64,000 bases of DNA from Dyella japonica A8 (GCF_000725385.1 NZ_CP008884.1:1860001-1924000), one strand, 5' to 3'. Positions 1-8,804 are shown, counted from the stretch's first letter. Notes: generated by a model from the sequence alone, not told the origin. Program-made: numbers and translations.

Positions 1-3
1 GGC

Positions 4-2073
4 TTACCAGATCTTCACGCGCTGGTCTTCCGGGCGCCACATCGGTTGGCCCTGCTTGACGTCGAATGCCTGGTAAAAGTCCGGCACATTCGATAGCGGA
101 CCGTTGACGCGCCACTTGGCCGGGGCATGCACGTCGGCGAGCAAGCCGGTGCGCAGCTGCTGCTCGCGTTCCTGCGATAACCAGCCGAGCGCATAGCCAA
201 GGAAGAAGCGCTGCAGCGGCGTGTAGCCGGCGATCTTCTCGCCCTTCTTGTATTGCTCGGTTTTCTTGAACGCGTCCAGGCCGATCATGATGCCGCCGAA
301 GTCAGCGATGTTCTCGCCCAGGCTGGCCTTGCCGTTGATGTGCAGGCCGGGCAGCGGTTCGTAGGCATTGAACTGCTTCACCATCACGTCGGCGCGCTGC
401 TTGAAGCGCTCGGCATCTTCCTTGGTCCACCAGTCCTTGAGGTTGCCCTTGGCATCGTACTGGCGGCCTTCGTCGTCGAAGCCGTGGGTGATCTCGTGGC
501 CGATGGTGGAGGCGGCCACGTAGCCGTACACCACGGCGTCGTCGATCTGGTCGTCGGTGAAGCCTGGAATGATGAACTGCGCCGCCGGCAGCACAATCTC
601 ATTGTTGGACGGGTTGTAGTACGCGTTGTAGGTCTGCGGCGTCATCTCCCATTCGCTGCGATCCACCGGCTTGCCGAACTTGGCGACGGTGTCGTCGAAC
701 TCCCAGCGCGCGGCATTCATCATGTTCTGCGCGTACGACGTGCGGCCGATGGTGAGCTTGGAATAGTCCTTCCACTTGTCCGGATAGCCGACCTTCTTGG
801 TGACGGCCTCCAGCTTTTCGTGCGCCTTGGCCTTGGTGGCGGGGCTCATCCAGTCCAGCTTGTCGATGCGCTCGGCATAGGCGGTGCGCACCGCTTCCAC
901 CATGGTGTTGTAGCGCTGCTTGGCGGCTTCGGAGAAATAATCCTTGACGTAGATGCGGCCCAGGATCATGCCGAGAGCCTGGTTTTCCGCACGTAGCGCC
1001 CGCTTCCAGCGAGGCTTCTGCTCCGCCTGGCCGTTGAGGGTGGTGCCGTAGAAGCTGAAGCGCTCGTTGTCGAAATCCTGGCTCAGGTAGCTGGCATAGG
1101 CGTCCACCAGATGCACGCGCATGTAGTCGCGCAGCACGGGCGCGGGCGTTTTCGACAGCAGCGCCTGCAGGCCCTTGAAGAACTCCGGCTGGCCGACAAT
1201 CACCGTGCTGGCGGGCAACTTCCATCCGGCCAGGCGGGTATTCCATGCGATGGACGGCGTGTACGTCGAGGTGAGGTCCGCCGGTGCCATCTTGTTGTAG
1301 TTCTTCTCCGGGTCGCGCAGGTCGGCCAGCGGTCGGGACACCTTGGCGAGCGCGGTCTCGAAAGCCATCACCTGCTTGGCGCTGGCGGCGGCTTCGGCAT
1401 CCGATTTGCCCAGCAGGTGGAACACGCGCTGCAGGTGGCCGACATAGGCGGTGCGCACCTTGGCGACACCCTTTTCCTGGTTGAAGTAGTAGTCGCGCTC
1501 CGGCAGGCCCAGGCCGCCCTGCCACAGGTGCACGGCCATCACGTCGCTCTGCTTTTCATCCTGCGAGAGGGCGAAGTCGAAGAACAGGCCGACGCCGATC
1601 TGCTGCAACGCGAAGGCCTCGTCCAGCGTGGAGTTCACGTCGTGCACGGCGTCAATGCGCGACAGCTCTTCCTTCAGTGGCGTGATGCCGAGCTTGTCGG
1701 CCAGAGGCTGGTCCATCGCGATGGTCCAGAAATCGCCCACCTTCTGTTCGTCGCTGCCGGGCTTGGCGCTCTTGTCGGCGGCGGCGTTCTCGCTGATCTT
1801 GCGCAGCTTGGCGTACAGCTCGTCCTGCACCACCTGGCCGATGCCCCACTGCGATTCCTCGGCCGGAATGGGGTGACTCTTCAGCCAGGCCCCGTTGGCG
1901 AACTCGAAGAAGTCGTCGCCGGGCTTGACCGAGGTGTCGATGTGGTCGGCCACCACGTCCGGCTTGCTGGCGGGGGCTACGGTTGGCGCGGCGGCATAGA
2001 CGCTGCCGACGCATGCCGCGGCGAGTGTCAGCGCGAGCAGGCGCCGGCGCAGGATGGGCGAGGTCGCTTTCAT
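4..2073 (-). CDS. M13 family (neprilysin/PepO-like) zinc metallopeptidase
   Basis: A 689-residue secreted zinc endopeptidase, the usual length for bacterial PepO-like enzymes. The zinc motif HEITH lies near residues 526-530 and the third ligand sits in ENIADFGG about 60 residues later, as in the M13 family. The C-terminus, ending KIW, resembles the CxxW-type end of the family. The chosen start, MKATSP, is followed by a basic stretch and a hydrophobic segment ending VYA/AAP, a good signal peptide. An in-frame upstream ATG at 2139 would prepend residues unlike a secretion signal. It probably degrades peptides in the periplasm. It lies 103 bp downstream of yggT on the same strand, so co-transcription is possible but not shown. 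Confidence 0.93.
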   Translation of the reverse strand: MKATSPILRRRLLALTLAAACVGSVYAAAPTVAPASKPDVVADHIDTSVKPGDDFFEFANGAWLKSHPIPAEESQWGIGQVVQDELYAKLRKISENAAADKSAKPGSDEQKVGDFWTIAMDQPLADKLGITPLKEELSRIDAVHDVNSTLDEAFALQQIGVGLFFDFALSQDEKQSDVMAVHLWQGGLGLPERDYYFNQEKGVAKVRTAYVGHLQRVFHLLGKSDAEAAASAKQVMAFETALAKVSRPLADLRDPEKNYNKMAPADLTSTYTPSIAWNTRLAGWKLPASTVIVGQPEFFKGLQALLSKTPAPVLRDYMRVHLVDAYASYLSQDFDNERFSFYGTTLNGQAEQKPRWKRALRAENQALGMILGRIYVKDYFSEAAKQRYNTMVEAVRTAYAERIDKLDWMSPATKAKAHEKLEAVTKKVGYPDKWKDYSKLTIGRTSYAQNMMNAARWEFDDTVAKFGKPVDRSEWEMTPQTYNAYYNPSNNEIVLPAAQFIIPGFTDDQIDDAVVYGYVAASTIGHEITHGFDDEGRQYDAKGNLKDWWTKEDAERFKQRADVMVKQFNAYEPLPGLHINGKASLGENIADFGGIMIGLDAFKKTEQYKKGEKIAGYTPLQRFFLGYALGWLSQEREQQLRTGLLADVHAPAKWRVNGPLSNVPDFYQAFDVKQGQPMWRPEDQRVKIW

Positions 2074-2176
2074 GCGGTTGGTTCTCCTGACGGGAGGGTT
2101 GGGTCGTTGATGAAGCGCGCATGGCGCACACCCTGGCACTGGCTGCCCATCGGATACGCCCCCTGTGCGTGGTGGT

Positions 2177-2752
2177 TCAGACGCCTAACGCCAGTCGCGC
2201 GCCAAGATCCGTCAGCGGCGACACCAGCAGCAGGCGGGCAAGGATCAGCAGGATCATCACCGCCCAGGGCGCGAAGTCCAGCCCGCCCGCAGTGAGCTTG
2301 CCGCGCAGCGGGCGCAGCAAGGGGTCCACCAGGCCGCCGGCCAGGCGATAGACCGGGTGGTAGCCCTCGACCTGGAACAGGCTCATCAGGGACCAGATGA
2401 AGATCAGCACCACGTAGAACATGGCGATGAAATCCAGCGTGTCGGCGACCGACAGCACCAGCAGCCCGAGCACGTGCGGAAACAGCCCCAGCAGGGCGAA
2501 CAGCACGATGCGCTTGACCAGCATCAGCAGCCACACCAGCAGCAGGGCCGCAACGTTGATGCGCCGCCAGTTGGGCAGCACGCGCCGGATCGGCGCCAGC
2601 ACTGGATTGGTGGTGCGGTAGATGAACTGGCTCAGCGGATTGTGGAAGTCCGCGCGGCTGGCCTCGGCGAGCAGGCGCAGCACGAACAGCGCCGCAGCGG
2701 CACCGAAGGCCAGGTCGACCAGGAAGGAGATGGCGTTGACGAGGTAGCTCAC
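2177..2752 (-). CDS. yggT: YggT family integral membrane protein
   Basis: A 191-residue membrane protein with two YggT-type halves. Each has a hydrophobic helix followed by a short motif: FIYRTTNPVLAPIRRVLP near residues 40-57, and the equivalent GGLVDPLLRPLRGKL near residues 142-156. YggT proteins are inner-membrane proteins linked to osmotic and envelope functions, and the exact role is unsettled. The start overlaps the end of proC by 4 bp, so the two are translationally coupled. The proC-yggT pairing is conserved widely in Gammaproteobacteria, including Pseudomonas. Confidence 0.92.
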   Translation of the reverse strand: MSYLVNAISFLVDLAFGAAAALFVLRLLAEASRADFHNPLSQFIYRTTNPVLAPIRRVLPNWRRINVAALLLVWLLMLVKRIVLFALLGLFPHVLGLLVLSVADTLDFIAMFYVVLIFIWSLMSLFQVEGYHPVYRLAGGLVDPLLRPLRGKLTAGGLDFAPWAVMILLILARLLLVSPLTDLGARLALGV

Positions 2753-3573
2753 GAGGGATCATCCAGGGCAGCGGCCAGCTCGGCGCCACGGCGCGTGGCG
2801 GCGGCCACGGCGCGGGCGATGATCTGGTGGAAATGGTCGGCGGCCAGGCTCTCGAGCGCGGCCTGCGTGGTGCCGTTGGGCGAGGTGACGCGCTGACGCA
2901 GCACGCCCGGGTCCTCGCCGGTTTCCACCAGCATGCGGCCGGCGCCCAGGCAGGTCTGCGCGGCCAGTGCGCGCGCTGCCTCGCGCGACATGCCCTGGGA
3001 GAACGCGGCATCTTCCAGCGCTTCCACCATGGCGAAGAAATAGGCTGGGCCGGAGCCGGAAATACCGGTGACCGTGTCGATCAGCGACTCGTCCTCGACC
3101 CAGCGGGTCAGGCCCACGGCATCCATGATGTGCTGCGCCTGGGCGCGTTGTTCGGGGCTGACCCGGCGGTTGGCGAAGAGCCCGGTGGCGCCCGCGCCGA
3201 TCAGCGCAGGCGTATTGGGCATGCAGCGCACGATGGCCAGTGCGTGGCCGAACCAGCGCTCCAGCTGGTCGATGCGCACGCCCGCGGCGATGGAAATCAG
3301 CATCGGCCGCTGGCGGGCCAGCGTGTCGCGCAGCTCGGCATGGATGGCCGGCATGATCTGCGGCTTCACGGCCAGCACCAGCACGTCGGCCTCGGCAGCG
3401 GCGAGGCGGTTTTCGGCGTAACAGGCGATGGCGAAATCACGCCCCAGTTCCTGGCGTGCCTCGGCCCTTGGTTCGGCCACGGTGATGGACGAGGCGGCCA
3501 CGCCGGTCTTGAGCAGCCCCCCGATCAGGCTGCGCGCCATGTTGCCGCCACCGATGAAAGCGATACGTGTCAT
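2749..3573 (-). CDS. proC: pyrroline-5-carboxylate reductase
   Basis: A 274-residue NAD(P)H-dependent enzyme for the last step of proline synthesis, converting 1-pyrroline-5-carboxylate to L-proline in the cytoplasm. The N-terminal Rossmann motif GGGNMARSLIGGLL starts at residue 8. The C-terminal dimerisation domain carries GSGPAYFFAMVEALEDAA and the family signature VTSPNGTTQAAL. Length and start are normal. An AGGA-type ribosome site lies just upstream of ATG 3573. It is first of a proC-yggT unit transcribed away from pilT. In Pseudomonas a PLPBP (yggS) gene sits between proC and pilT; none is present here. Confidence 0.97.
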   Translation of the reverse strand: MTRIAFIGGGNMARSLIGGLLKTGVAASSITVAEPRAEARQELGRDFAIACYAENRLAAAEADVLVLAVKPQIMPAIHAELRDTLARQRPMLISIAAGVRIDQLERWFGHALAIVRCMPNTPALIGAGATGLFANRRVSPEQRAQAQHIMDAVGLTRWVEDESLIDTVTGISGSGPAYFFAMVEALEDAAFSQGMSREAARALAAQTCLGAGRMLVETGEDPGVLRQRVTSPNGTTQAALESLAADHFHQIIARAVAAATRRGAELAAALDDPS

Positions 3574-3897
3574 GTAGGAGCCTTTCCTTACCCGTACGGA
3601 CTACCTGAACTGGTAGGGGGCTACCTTACCGGACGCGGGCGCGCCCGTCCCGTGGCGTAAGGGGCGGAAGGGGGAGGCCGCCCGGGCACAATCTCCAACC
3701 TGGTCCGCAGTTTGCGGCTTACGGCTAAAGGAAAGACTGGTCGCCCGGCCTGCGCGGCGAGTAGTATCGGCCCGCTGCTAGGGGAACGGGGAATGGACCG
3801 GTCGAAGGGCATGGCGCCAGTGCGCCGCCTCGGCGCGTCCTGAAGAAACCCGCCCCGGCACCTGCCGTCCAGATGATCGGGTTCAAGGGGAAACCAG
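3574..3897. other. intergenic region between divergent proC and pilT
   Basis: These 324 bases separate divergent genes and should hold both promoters. The pilT ribosome site (AGGGGAAA) is visible just before ATG 3898. I see no gene, no strong dyad and no convincing sigma-70 or sigma-54 hexamers that I would commit to. The yggS gene found here in Pseudomonas is absent. Confidence 0.6.
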
Positions 3898-4938
3898 ATG
3901 GATATCGCCGAACTGCTTGCCTTCTCGGTGAAGAACAAGGCATCGGACTTGCACCTGTCCGCAGGCCTGCCGCCGATGATCCGCGTGGACGGCGACGTGC
4001 GCCGCATCAATATTCCCGCGCTGGAGCACAAGCAGGTCCACTCGCTGATCTACGACATCATGTCGGACAAGCAGCGGCGTGACTATGAAGAATTCCTTGA
4101 GGTCGACTTCTCGTTCGAGATCCCCGGCCTGGCGCGCTTCCGCGTCAATGCGTTCAACCAGAACCGCGGTGCGGGCGCGGTGTTCCGTACCATTCCGTCC
4201 GAAGTGCTCACGCTCGAAGATCTTGCCGCACCGTCCGTGTTCCGCGACCTGATCGAGCAGCCGCAGGGCCTGATCCTGGTGACCGGGCCCACCGGCTCGG
4301 GCAAGTCGACCACGCTGGCGGCGATGGTCGACCACATCAACAAGAACGAATACGGCCACATCCTCACCATCGAGGATCCGATCGAATTCGTGCACACCTC
4401 GCAGAAGTGCCTGATCAACCAGCGCGAGGTCCATCGCGACACGCACGGCTTCAACGAAGCGCTGCGCTCGGCGCTCCGCGAAGACCCGGACTACGTGCTG
4501 GTGGGCGAATTGCGCGACCTGGAAACCATCCGCCTGGCGTTGACCGCCGCGGAAACCGGACACCTGGTGTTCGGCACGCTGCATACCAGTTCGGCGGCCA
4601 AGACCATCGACCGCATCATCGACGTGTTCCCCGCCGGCGAAAAGCCGATGGTGCGCTCGATGTTGTCCGAGTCGCTCCGCGCGGTGATTTCGCAGTCGCT
4701 GCTGAAGAAGGTCGGCGGCGGCCGTATCGCGGCGCACGAGATCATGGTGGGCATTCCGGCCATCCGTAACCTGATCCGCGAGGACAAGGTGGCGCAGATG
4801 TATTCGTCCATCCAGACCGGCCAGCAGTACGGCATGCAGACGCTGGACCAGAACCTGCAGGACCTGGTGAAGCGTGGCTTGGTGACCCGTCAGCAGGCGG
4901 CAAGCTACGCGCGCAACAAGGACATCTTCAAGGGTTGA
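3898..4938 (+). CDS. pilT: type IV pilus retraction ATPase PilT
   Basis: A 346-residue hexameric ATPase that powers pilus retraction and twitching from the cytoplasmic face of the inner membrane. It has the N-terminal PAS-like domain, Walker A GPTGSGKST near residues 130-138, an Asp box (ILTIEDPIEFVH), Walker B (DPDYVLVGELRD), the His box (ETGHLVFGTLHTSSA) and the PilT-specific AIRNLIRE motif near residues 287-294, which is needed for retraction. Length matches E. coli and Pseudomonas PilT (~344). It is followed 119 bp later by pilU, the classical pair. Start ATG 3898 has an AGGGG site upstream. Confidence 0.98.
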   Translation: MDIAELLAFSVKNKASDLHLSAGLPPMIRVDGDVRRINIPALEHKQVHSLIYDIMSDKQRRDYEEFLEVDFSFEIPGLARFRVNAFNQNRGAGAVFRTIPSEVLTLEDLAAPSVFRDLIEQPQGLILVTGPTGSGKSTTLAAMVDHINKNEYGHILTIEDPIEFVHTSQKCLINQREVHRDTHGFNEALRSALREDPDYVLVGELRDLETIRLALTAAETGHLVFGTLHTSSAAKTIDRIIDVFPAGEKPMVRSMLSESLRAVISQSLLKKVGGGRIAAHEIMVGIPAIRNLIREDKVAQMYSSIQTGQQYGMQTLDQNLQDLVKRGLVTRQQAASYARNKDIFKG

Positions 4939-4945
4939 GGGAACC

Positions 4946-4966
4946 GGGAATAGGGAATAGGGAATA
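4946..4966 (+). repeat. three tandem GGGAATA heptamers
   Basis: The 119-bp pilT-pilU spacer holds three perfect copies of GGGAATA, followed within 85 bp by several ATTCCC-type inverted copies (e.g. GATTCCC near 5035). The inverse copies could pair with the tandem array in RNA. Role unknown. Confidence 0.75.
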
Positions 4967-5057
4967 GGATAAGCATGCAGCGCATCCGAGGCCCACGCGA
5001 TTCCCGCTCTTCCGATTCTCCATTCCTTAATCACGATTCCCTTCCCGGGAGGGACTT

Positions 5058-6224
5058 ATGAGCGACTTCGATTTCACCTCCTTCCTCAAGTTGATGGTGC
5101 ACAAGAAGGCCTCCGACCTGTTCATCACGGCGGGTGTGGCGCCTTCGATGAAGGTGCAGGGGCGCATCGTGCCGATCACGCAGAGCCCCCTGTCCGCGCA
5201 GCAGTCGCGCGACATGGTGCTCAACGTGATGACGCCATCGCAGCGCGAAGAGTTCGAAAAGACCCACGAGTGCCAGTTCGCCATCTCGGCGCAGGGTGTG
5301 GGCCGCTTCCGTGTGTCGTGCTTCTACCAGCGCAACTGCGTGGGCATGGTGCTTCGCCGCATCGAGTCGAAGATTCCCACCATCGAAGAGCTCAGCCTGC
5401 CGCCGGTGATCAAGCAGCTGGCGATGACCAAGCGCGGCATCATCATCTTCGTCGGCGGCACGGGCACCGGTAAGTCCACCTCGCTGGCGTCGATGATCGG
5501 CTACCGCAACGCCAATTCGACCGGCCACATCATCACCATCGAAGACCCGATCGAATACGTGCACAAGCACGAGGGCTGCATCATCACGCAGCGCGAGCTC
5601 GGCATCGATACCGACAGCTGGGACAACGCGCTGAAGAACACGCTGCGCCAGGCGCCCGACGTCATCATGATCGGCGAAGTGCGTACGCGCGAAACCATGG
5701 AGCACGCGATCAACTTCTCGGAAACGGGCCACCTGTGCCTGTGTACGCTGCATGCCAACAACGCCAACCAGGCGATGGACCGCATCCTGCACTTCTTCCC
5801 GGAAGACCGCCGTTCGCAGCTGTTCATGGACCTGTCGCTCAACCTCAAGGGCGTGGTGGCGCAGCAGCTCATCCCCACGCCGGATGGCAAGGCGCGTCGC
5901 GTGGCGGTGGAAGTGCTGCTGGGTACGCCGCTGGTGCAGGACTACATCCGCCAAGGCGAGATCCACAAGCTCAAGGAAGTGATGAAGGAATCCACCAACC
6001 TCGGCATGAAGACCTTCGATCAGAGCCTGGTCGAGCTCTACCACGCGGGCGAGATCTCCTACGAGGATGCGCTTCGTCATGCGGACAGCTCCAATGAAGT
6101 GCGCCTGCGCATCAAGCTCGCCCAGGGCGGCGATGCGCATACGCTTTCGCAGGGCCTGGACGGTGTGGAGCTGGAGGAGACGAAGGATTCGCAGAACTTC
6201 AGCAACGGCCTGCTGCGCCGCTGA
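5058..6224 (+). CDS. pilU: type IV pilus retraction accessory ATPase PilU
   Basis: A 388-residue PilT paralogue that assists PilT in retraction. The Walker A motif is GGTGTGKST near residues 132-140. Asp box (IITIEDPIEYVH), Walker B (PDVIMIGEVRT) and His box (ETGHLCLCTLHANNA) follow. The AIRNLIRE motif of PilT is replaced here by LVQDYIRQGEIHKLKEVM, which is what distinguishes PilU. The C-terminal extension past ~350 is polar and also typical. A strong GGGAGGGA ribosome site precedes ATG 5058. A hairpin terminator follows 28 bp after the stop, so the unit ends here. Confidence 0.97.
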   Translation: MSDFDFTSFLKLMVHKKASDLFITAGVAPSMKVQGRIVPITQSPLSAQQSRDMVLNVMTPSQREEFEKTHECQFAISAQGVGRFRVSCFYQRNCVGMVLRRIESKIPTIEELSLPPVIKQLAMTKRGIIIFVGGTGTGKSTSLASMIGYRNANSTGHIITIEDPIEYVHKHEGCIITQRELGIDTDSWDNALKNTLRQAPDVIMIGEVRTRETMEHAINFSETGHLCLCTLHANNANQAMDRILHFFPEDRRSQLFMDLSLNLKGVVAQQLIPTPDGKARRVAVEVLLGTPLVQDYIRQGEIHKLKEVMKESTNLGMKTFDQSLVELYHAGEISYEDALRHADSSNEVRLRIKLAQGGDAHTLSQGLDGVELEETKDSQNFSNGLLRR

Positions 6225-6251
6225 GTTTCCCACCCGGGATGCGATGCAAAG

Positions 6252-6284
6252 CGAAGGAGCCCGGAAGGGCTCCTTCGTCGTTTT
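6252..6284 (+). terminator. Rho-independent terminator after pilU
   Basis: A perfect 11-bp stem (CGAAGGAGCCC with its complement) closes on a GGAA tetraloop and is followed by TCGTTTT. It lies between convergent pilU and the BON gene. Confidence 0.9.
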
Positions 6285-6301
6285 GGGGATCGCCCGGAGT
6301 C

Positions 6302-6724
6302 TTACTTCGCCGTATCGCTGACGGCCAGGCCGCTGGTATCCACGCTTTTCACGCCCTTCACCTCTCTGGTGATCTGCGCGATCTTGATCTTTTCGGCGAC
6401 GCTGCTGGCCGTGCCAGTCAAGCTCACGACGCCATCCTTCGTCGATACAGCCATGTCGCCGCTCTTGATGCTGCGGCTGGTGGCCAGTTCGGTTTTCACC
6501 TTCGTGGTGATCCACGCGTCGTCCGCCTTGCCTGGCACGGTGCGATCGGTCGATGGTTTGTCTTGCGCGCTTGCATCCTGCGTCGGTGGTGGCGTGGCCG
6601 CATCCTGGGCCTGCGGTTGGGCCACCGCGTTCTGGGCGGCAACGGGTGCGAATGGCGCGAGCGAGAAGGCAGTCATCAGCCCAGCGGCGATCAATGTCTT
6701 GCGGAACGGCTTGTTCGTGCGCAT
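6302..6724 (-). CDS. periplasmic BON-domain protein
   Basis: A 140-residue exported protein. The start MRTNKPF is chosen because an AGGAGA site precedes it and a clear signal peptide (residues ~1-30, ending VAAQN) follows; upstream in-frame ATGs lack both. After a Pro/Gln/Ala-rich linker (residues ~30-65) comes a single BON domain, DDAWITTKVKTELA through VSLTGTASS to VKSVDTS. BON domains, as in OsmY, bind phospholipid or other envelope components. It is monocistronic and convergent with pilU. A CRP/Clp-like palindrome lies ~200 bp upstream of its start. Confidence 0.85.
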   Translation of the reverse strand: MRTNKPFRKTLIAAGLMTAFSLAPFAPVAAQNAVAQPQAQDAATPPPTQDASAQDKPSTDRTVPGKADDAWITTKVKTELATSRSIKSGDMAVSTKDGVVSLTGTASSVAEKIKIAQITREVKGVKSVDTSGLAVSDTAK

Positions 6725-7129
6725 GGGGAATCTCCTGTAGTGGGGAACGCTGTCCATCGGACAGACGGGCGCCGCTGATCGCGGCATCCGCAGGTTCATG
6801 GCAACAGGCGTGGCATGAATTGAGGATGGCTGGCGCCAAATCGGTTCAGCGCGGAATGGCGCTTGGCAAGGGCACGTCGTTGCGACGTTCGAAGTTTGTT
6901 CTTCTCGCTAAGATCGTGGCAATTGTGATTTGCATCACAGGTGTGCCGTGAGAAAACGTGAGCTTTCTCTTCGCGCGCCGACGTGCGCGTAGACGCTTTC
7001 GATACGAAGGCCCGGTTAGCCTGCGCAAAGTGGTCCTGGCCCACGATCCGCGTCTTGTGAAATAGACGGCCATACGGCAAATTTGGAAGGCGAGGCACAT
7101 TCCGTGCTGGCTTGATTTCGGGGGGAATC
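6725..7129. other. 405-bp divergent intergenic region
   Basis: Upstream region shared by the BON gene (minus) and the ACT/V4R-like gene (plus). Apart from the CRP/Clp-like site at 6924-6939 and the ribosome sites at each end (GGAGA, GGGGGGAA) I see no gene. An AT-richer stretch around 6890-6935 fits promoter DNA, but I assign no hexamers. Confidence 0.55.
6924..6939. promoter_or_regulatory. CRP/Clp-type binding site
   Basis: TGTGA-TTTGCA-TCACA is a perfect match to the CRP consensus TGTGA-N6-TCACA. In Xanthomonadales the homologue Clp, a c-di-GMP-responsive regulator, uses the same consensus. It lies about midway between two divergent starts (6724 and 7130), roughly 200 bp from each, so either or both could be controlled. 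Confidence 0.75.
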
Positions 7130-7921
7130 ATGGCCGAGTTGGAGGTTCGGGTCGTATCCGAGCGCAGGGAAGGACTCCTGGTGGAACTGGGTCGCGTGGT
7201 GACGGAGCACGGGCACGTACTCGTCCGGCAGCGGCTGGTGCAGGACGCGCAAGGCGCTTGCCTCACCCTGATCTTGCGTGGCCCCGACGATCGCCAGCTC
7301 GCGCTGGAAGAAGCCCTGGGCACGCATCCGCGCGTGCTCAGCTTCGAATCGATGCGTCAGCAATATGCCGGAGTGGAAACGCTCGCGGCGCCCGTGGCCC
7401 CCGCATCCTTGCCGGCCGTTGCGGCAGCGGTCCCGGCGCGACCGCTCGCCGCGCCAGAGTCCGTGCCCATCACGGCCGGTGCCGACGTGGCGCGCGTCGA
7501 GCGCATGCTGCCCAATCTGGCCAAGGACTATCCGCGCATCTTTCCCTGGCTGATCAATCTCGACTACGCCGTGGCGGCGGAAGCCCGCGATGCGTCGCTT
7601 TATCTCGCGGGGCGACGCACGGGCGTGTGGGTGTACAAGCGCGACTTTTCCCTTGGCGCCAAGCTGGGGCTGGCAGATGCCATACGCCGCATCGCCTTTC
7701 CGGCATTGAAGGGGCTCGTCTCGGTGGAGCAGCACGACAACCAGCTGCACGTGCGCGGTTGTCCGCTCTGTCAGCCGGGCAATGCATCCGGCGGGCGTTT
7801 CTTCTGCGGGTTCATCGAAGGGCTGCTCGTTGAGTCGATGGAGGCGCGGGCGGTGTTCGTGCGCGAAACCAGCTGCCATAGCCAGGGCGCATCCATGTGC
7901 GTGTTCGACATATCCCACTGA
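7130..7921 (+). CDS. ACT-like / V4R-like two-domain putative sensor protein
   Basis: A 263-residue soluble protein. Residues ~1-80 look like an ACT-type ligand domain (VRVVSERREGLLVELGRVV). An Ala/Pro-rich linker (~87-115) follows. Residues ~125-263 resemble the V4R/4-vinyl-reductase fold: a C-PLC pair, GGRFFCGFIEGLL, then VRETSCHSQGASMCVF, which matches the family pattern of Cys plus E-x-x-C-x-x-x-G. V4R domains bind small hydrophobic ligands or metals. The ATG at 7130 behind GGGGGGAA is preferred over TTG 7112. It lies 64 bp before an MHYT membrane protein on the same strand. Family assignment is from memory of the motif; the ligand is unknown. Confidence 0.6.
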   Translation: MAELEVRVVSERREGLLVELGRVVTEHGHVLVRQRLVQDAQGACLTLILRGPDDRQLALEEALGTHPRVLSFESMRQQYAGVETLAAPVAPASLPAVAAAVPARPLAAPESVPITAGADVARVERMLPNLAKDYPRIFPWLINLDYAVAAEARDASLYLAGRRTGVWVYKRDFSLGAKLGLADAIRRIAFPALKGLVSVEQHDNQLHVRGCPLCQPGNASGGRFFCGFIEGLLVESMEARAVFVRETSCHSQGASMCVFDISH

Positions 7922-7985
7922 TCGCCGTCGACGGAGTGTGGTGGTGGTCGTTGGGCGTCCGTAGCCAACGAAGGGGGAAAACTTC

Positions 7986-8729
7986 ATGCAAGACATGCAT
8001 CAGCATTACAACGGAGTGCTGGTCGGGTTGTCCTATGTCGTATCCGTGCTGGGTTCGTTCACGGCGCTCCAGTTTGCCCTGGGCATCCCACTGGCCCAGA
8101 ACGTCCGGCAGCGCTGGGGGGCCGTGCTCGCGGCGGGTGCGGCGATGGGTGGCGGCGCCATCTGGGCCATGCACTTCATCGCAATGCTCGCGTGCAACAT
8201 GGGCACGCCAGTGACCTACGACATCACGCTGACGCTGGCGTCGGCGGTGCTGGCGATCGCGGCCTGCTCACTGGGCTTAGGGATCGTCGGTAGCGGAACG
8301 TTCCGCGTGTTCAACCTGGTGATCGCTGGTGTGCTGATGGGGCTGGGCGTGGCGGGCATGCACTACCTGGGCATGGCGGCGATGTTGTCGTCCGCCCATG
8401 TTTCCTACGATGGCAGCATCGTGGCCTTGTCCGTTGCCATCGCCATCGTGGCGTCGATGGCGGCCCTGTGGCTGGCCTTCAATCTGCGCGGCACGCTGCA
8501 GATGCTGGGCAGTGCGCTGGTGATGGGTGTCGCCGTGTGCGGCATGCACTACACCGGCATGGCGGCGCTGGAGCTGGGCCAGGGCGATACGTTGCCGTCG
8601 GGCTTCGAGCACGGCTTGCAGGGTCAGTACCTTGGCATGGTCATCTTCGCCGTGGTCGTGGTGTTGCTGGCGATTGCGCTGGGGTTGAGCATCGTGCGCC
8701 AGCAGCGTCGCGCGGCGCTGTCGATCTGA
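7986..8729 (+). CDS. stand-alone MHYT-domain membrane sensor
   Basis: A 247-residue protein with about seven membrane helices. It carries three MHYT-type motifs, MHFIAML (~residue 62), MHYLGMAAM (~125) and MHYTGMAAL (~187), which are proposed to coordinate a metal and sense a diatomic gas. MHYT domains are usually fused to GGDEF/EAL or kinase domains; here the protein ends shortly after the last helix with a basic tail, so any output must be in another protein. The preceding ACT/V4R-like gene is the obvious candidate partner. A strong terminator follows. Confidence 0.85.
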   Translation: MQDMHQHYNGVLVGLSYVVSVLGSFTALQFALGIPLAQNVRQRWGAVLAAGAAMGGGAIWAMHFIAMLACNMGTPVTYDITLTLASAVLAIAACSLGLGIVGSGTFRVFNLVIAGVLMGLGVAGMHYLGMAAMLSSAHVSYDGSIVALSVAIAIVASMAALWLAFNLRGTLQMLGSALVMGVAVCGMHYTGMAALELGQGDTLPSGFEHGLQGQYLGMVIFAVVVVLLAIALGLSIVRQQRRAALSI

Positions 8730-8750
8730 GCTGGCGATCCCTTCGCAGAA

Positions 8751-8783
8751 CGAAAACGGGGCGCCTCTGGCGCCCCGTTTTCG
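8751..8783. terminator. bidirectional Rho-independent terminator
   Basis: A perfect 15-bp stem (CGAAAACGGGGCGCC and its complement) with a TCT loop lies between convergent genes. A/T runs inside both arms and TTT after the stem allow use in either direction. Confidence 0.92.
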
Positions 8784-8804
8784 TTTCCATCGTGGATGGA
8801 CGGC

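Noticed and set aside
5031..6839. A 602-codon minus-strand open frame opposite pilU
   Set aside because: Runs through pilU, the terminator and the BON gene in the wrong frame. No domain and no start context.
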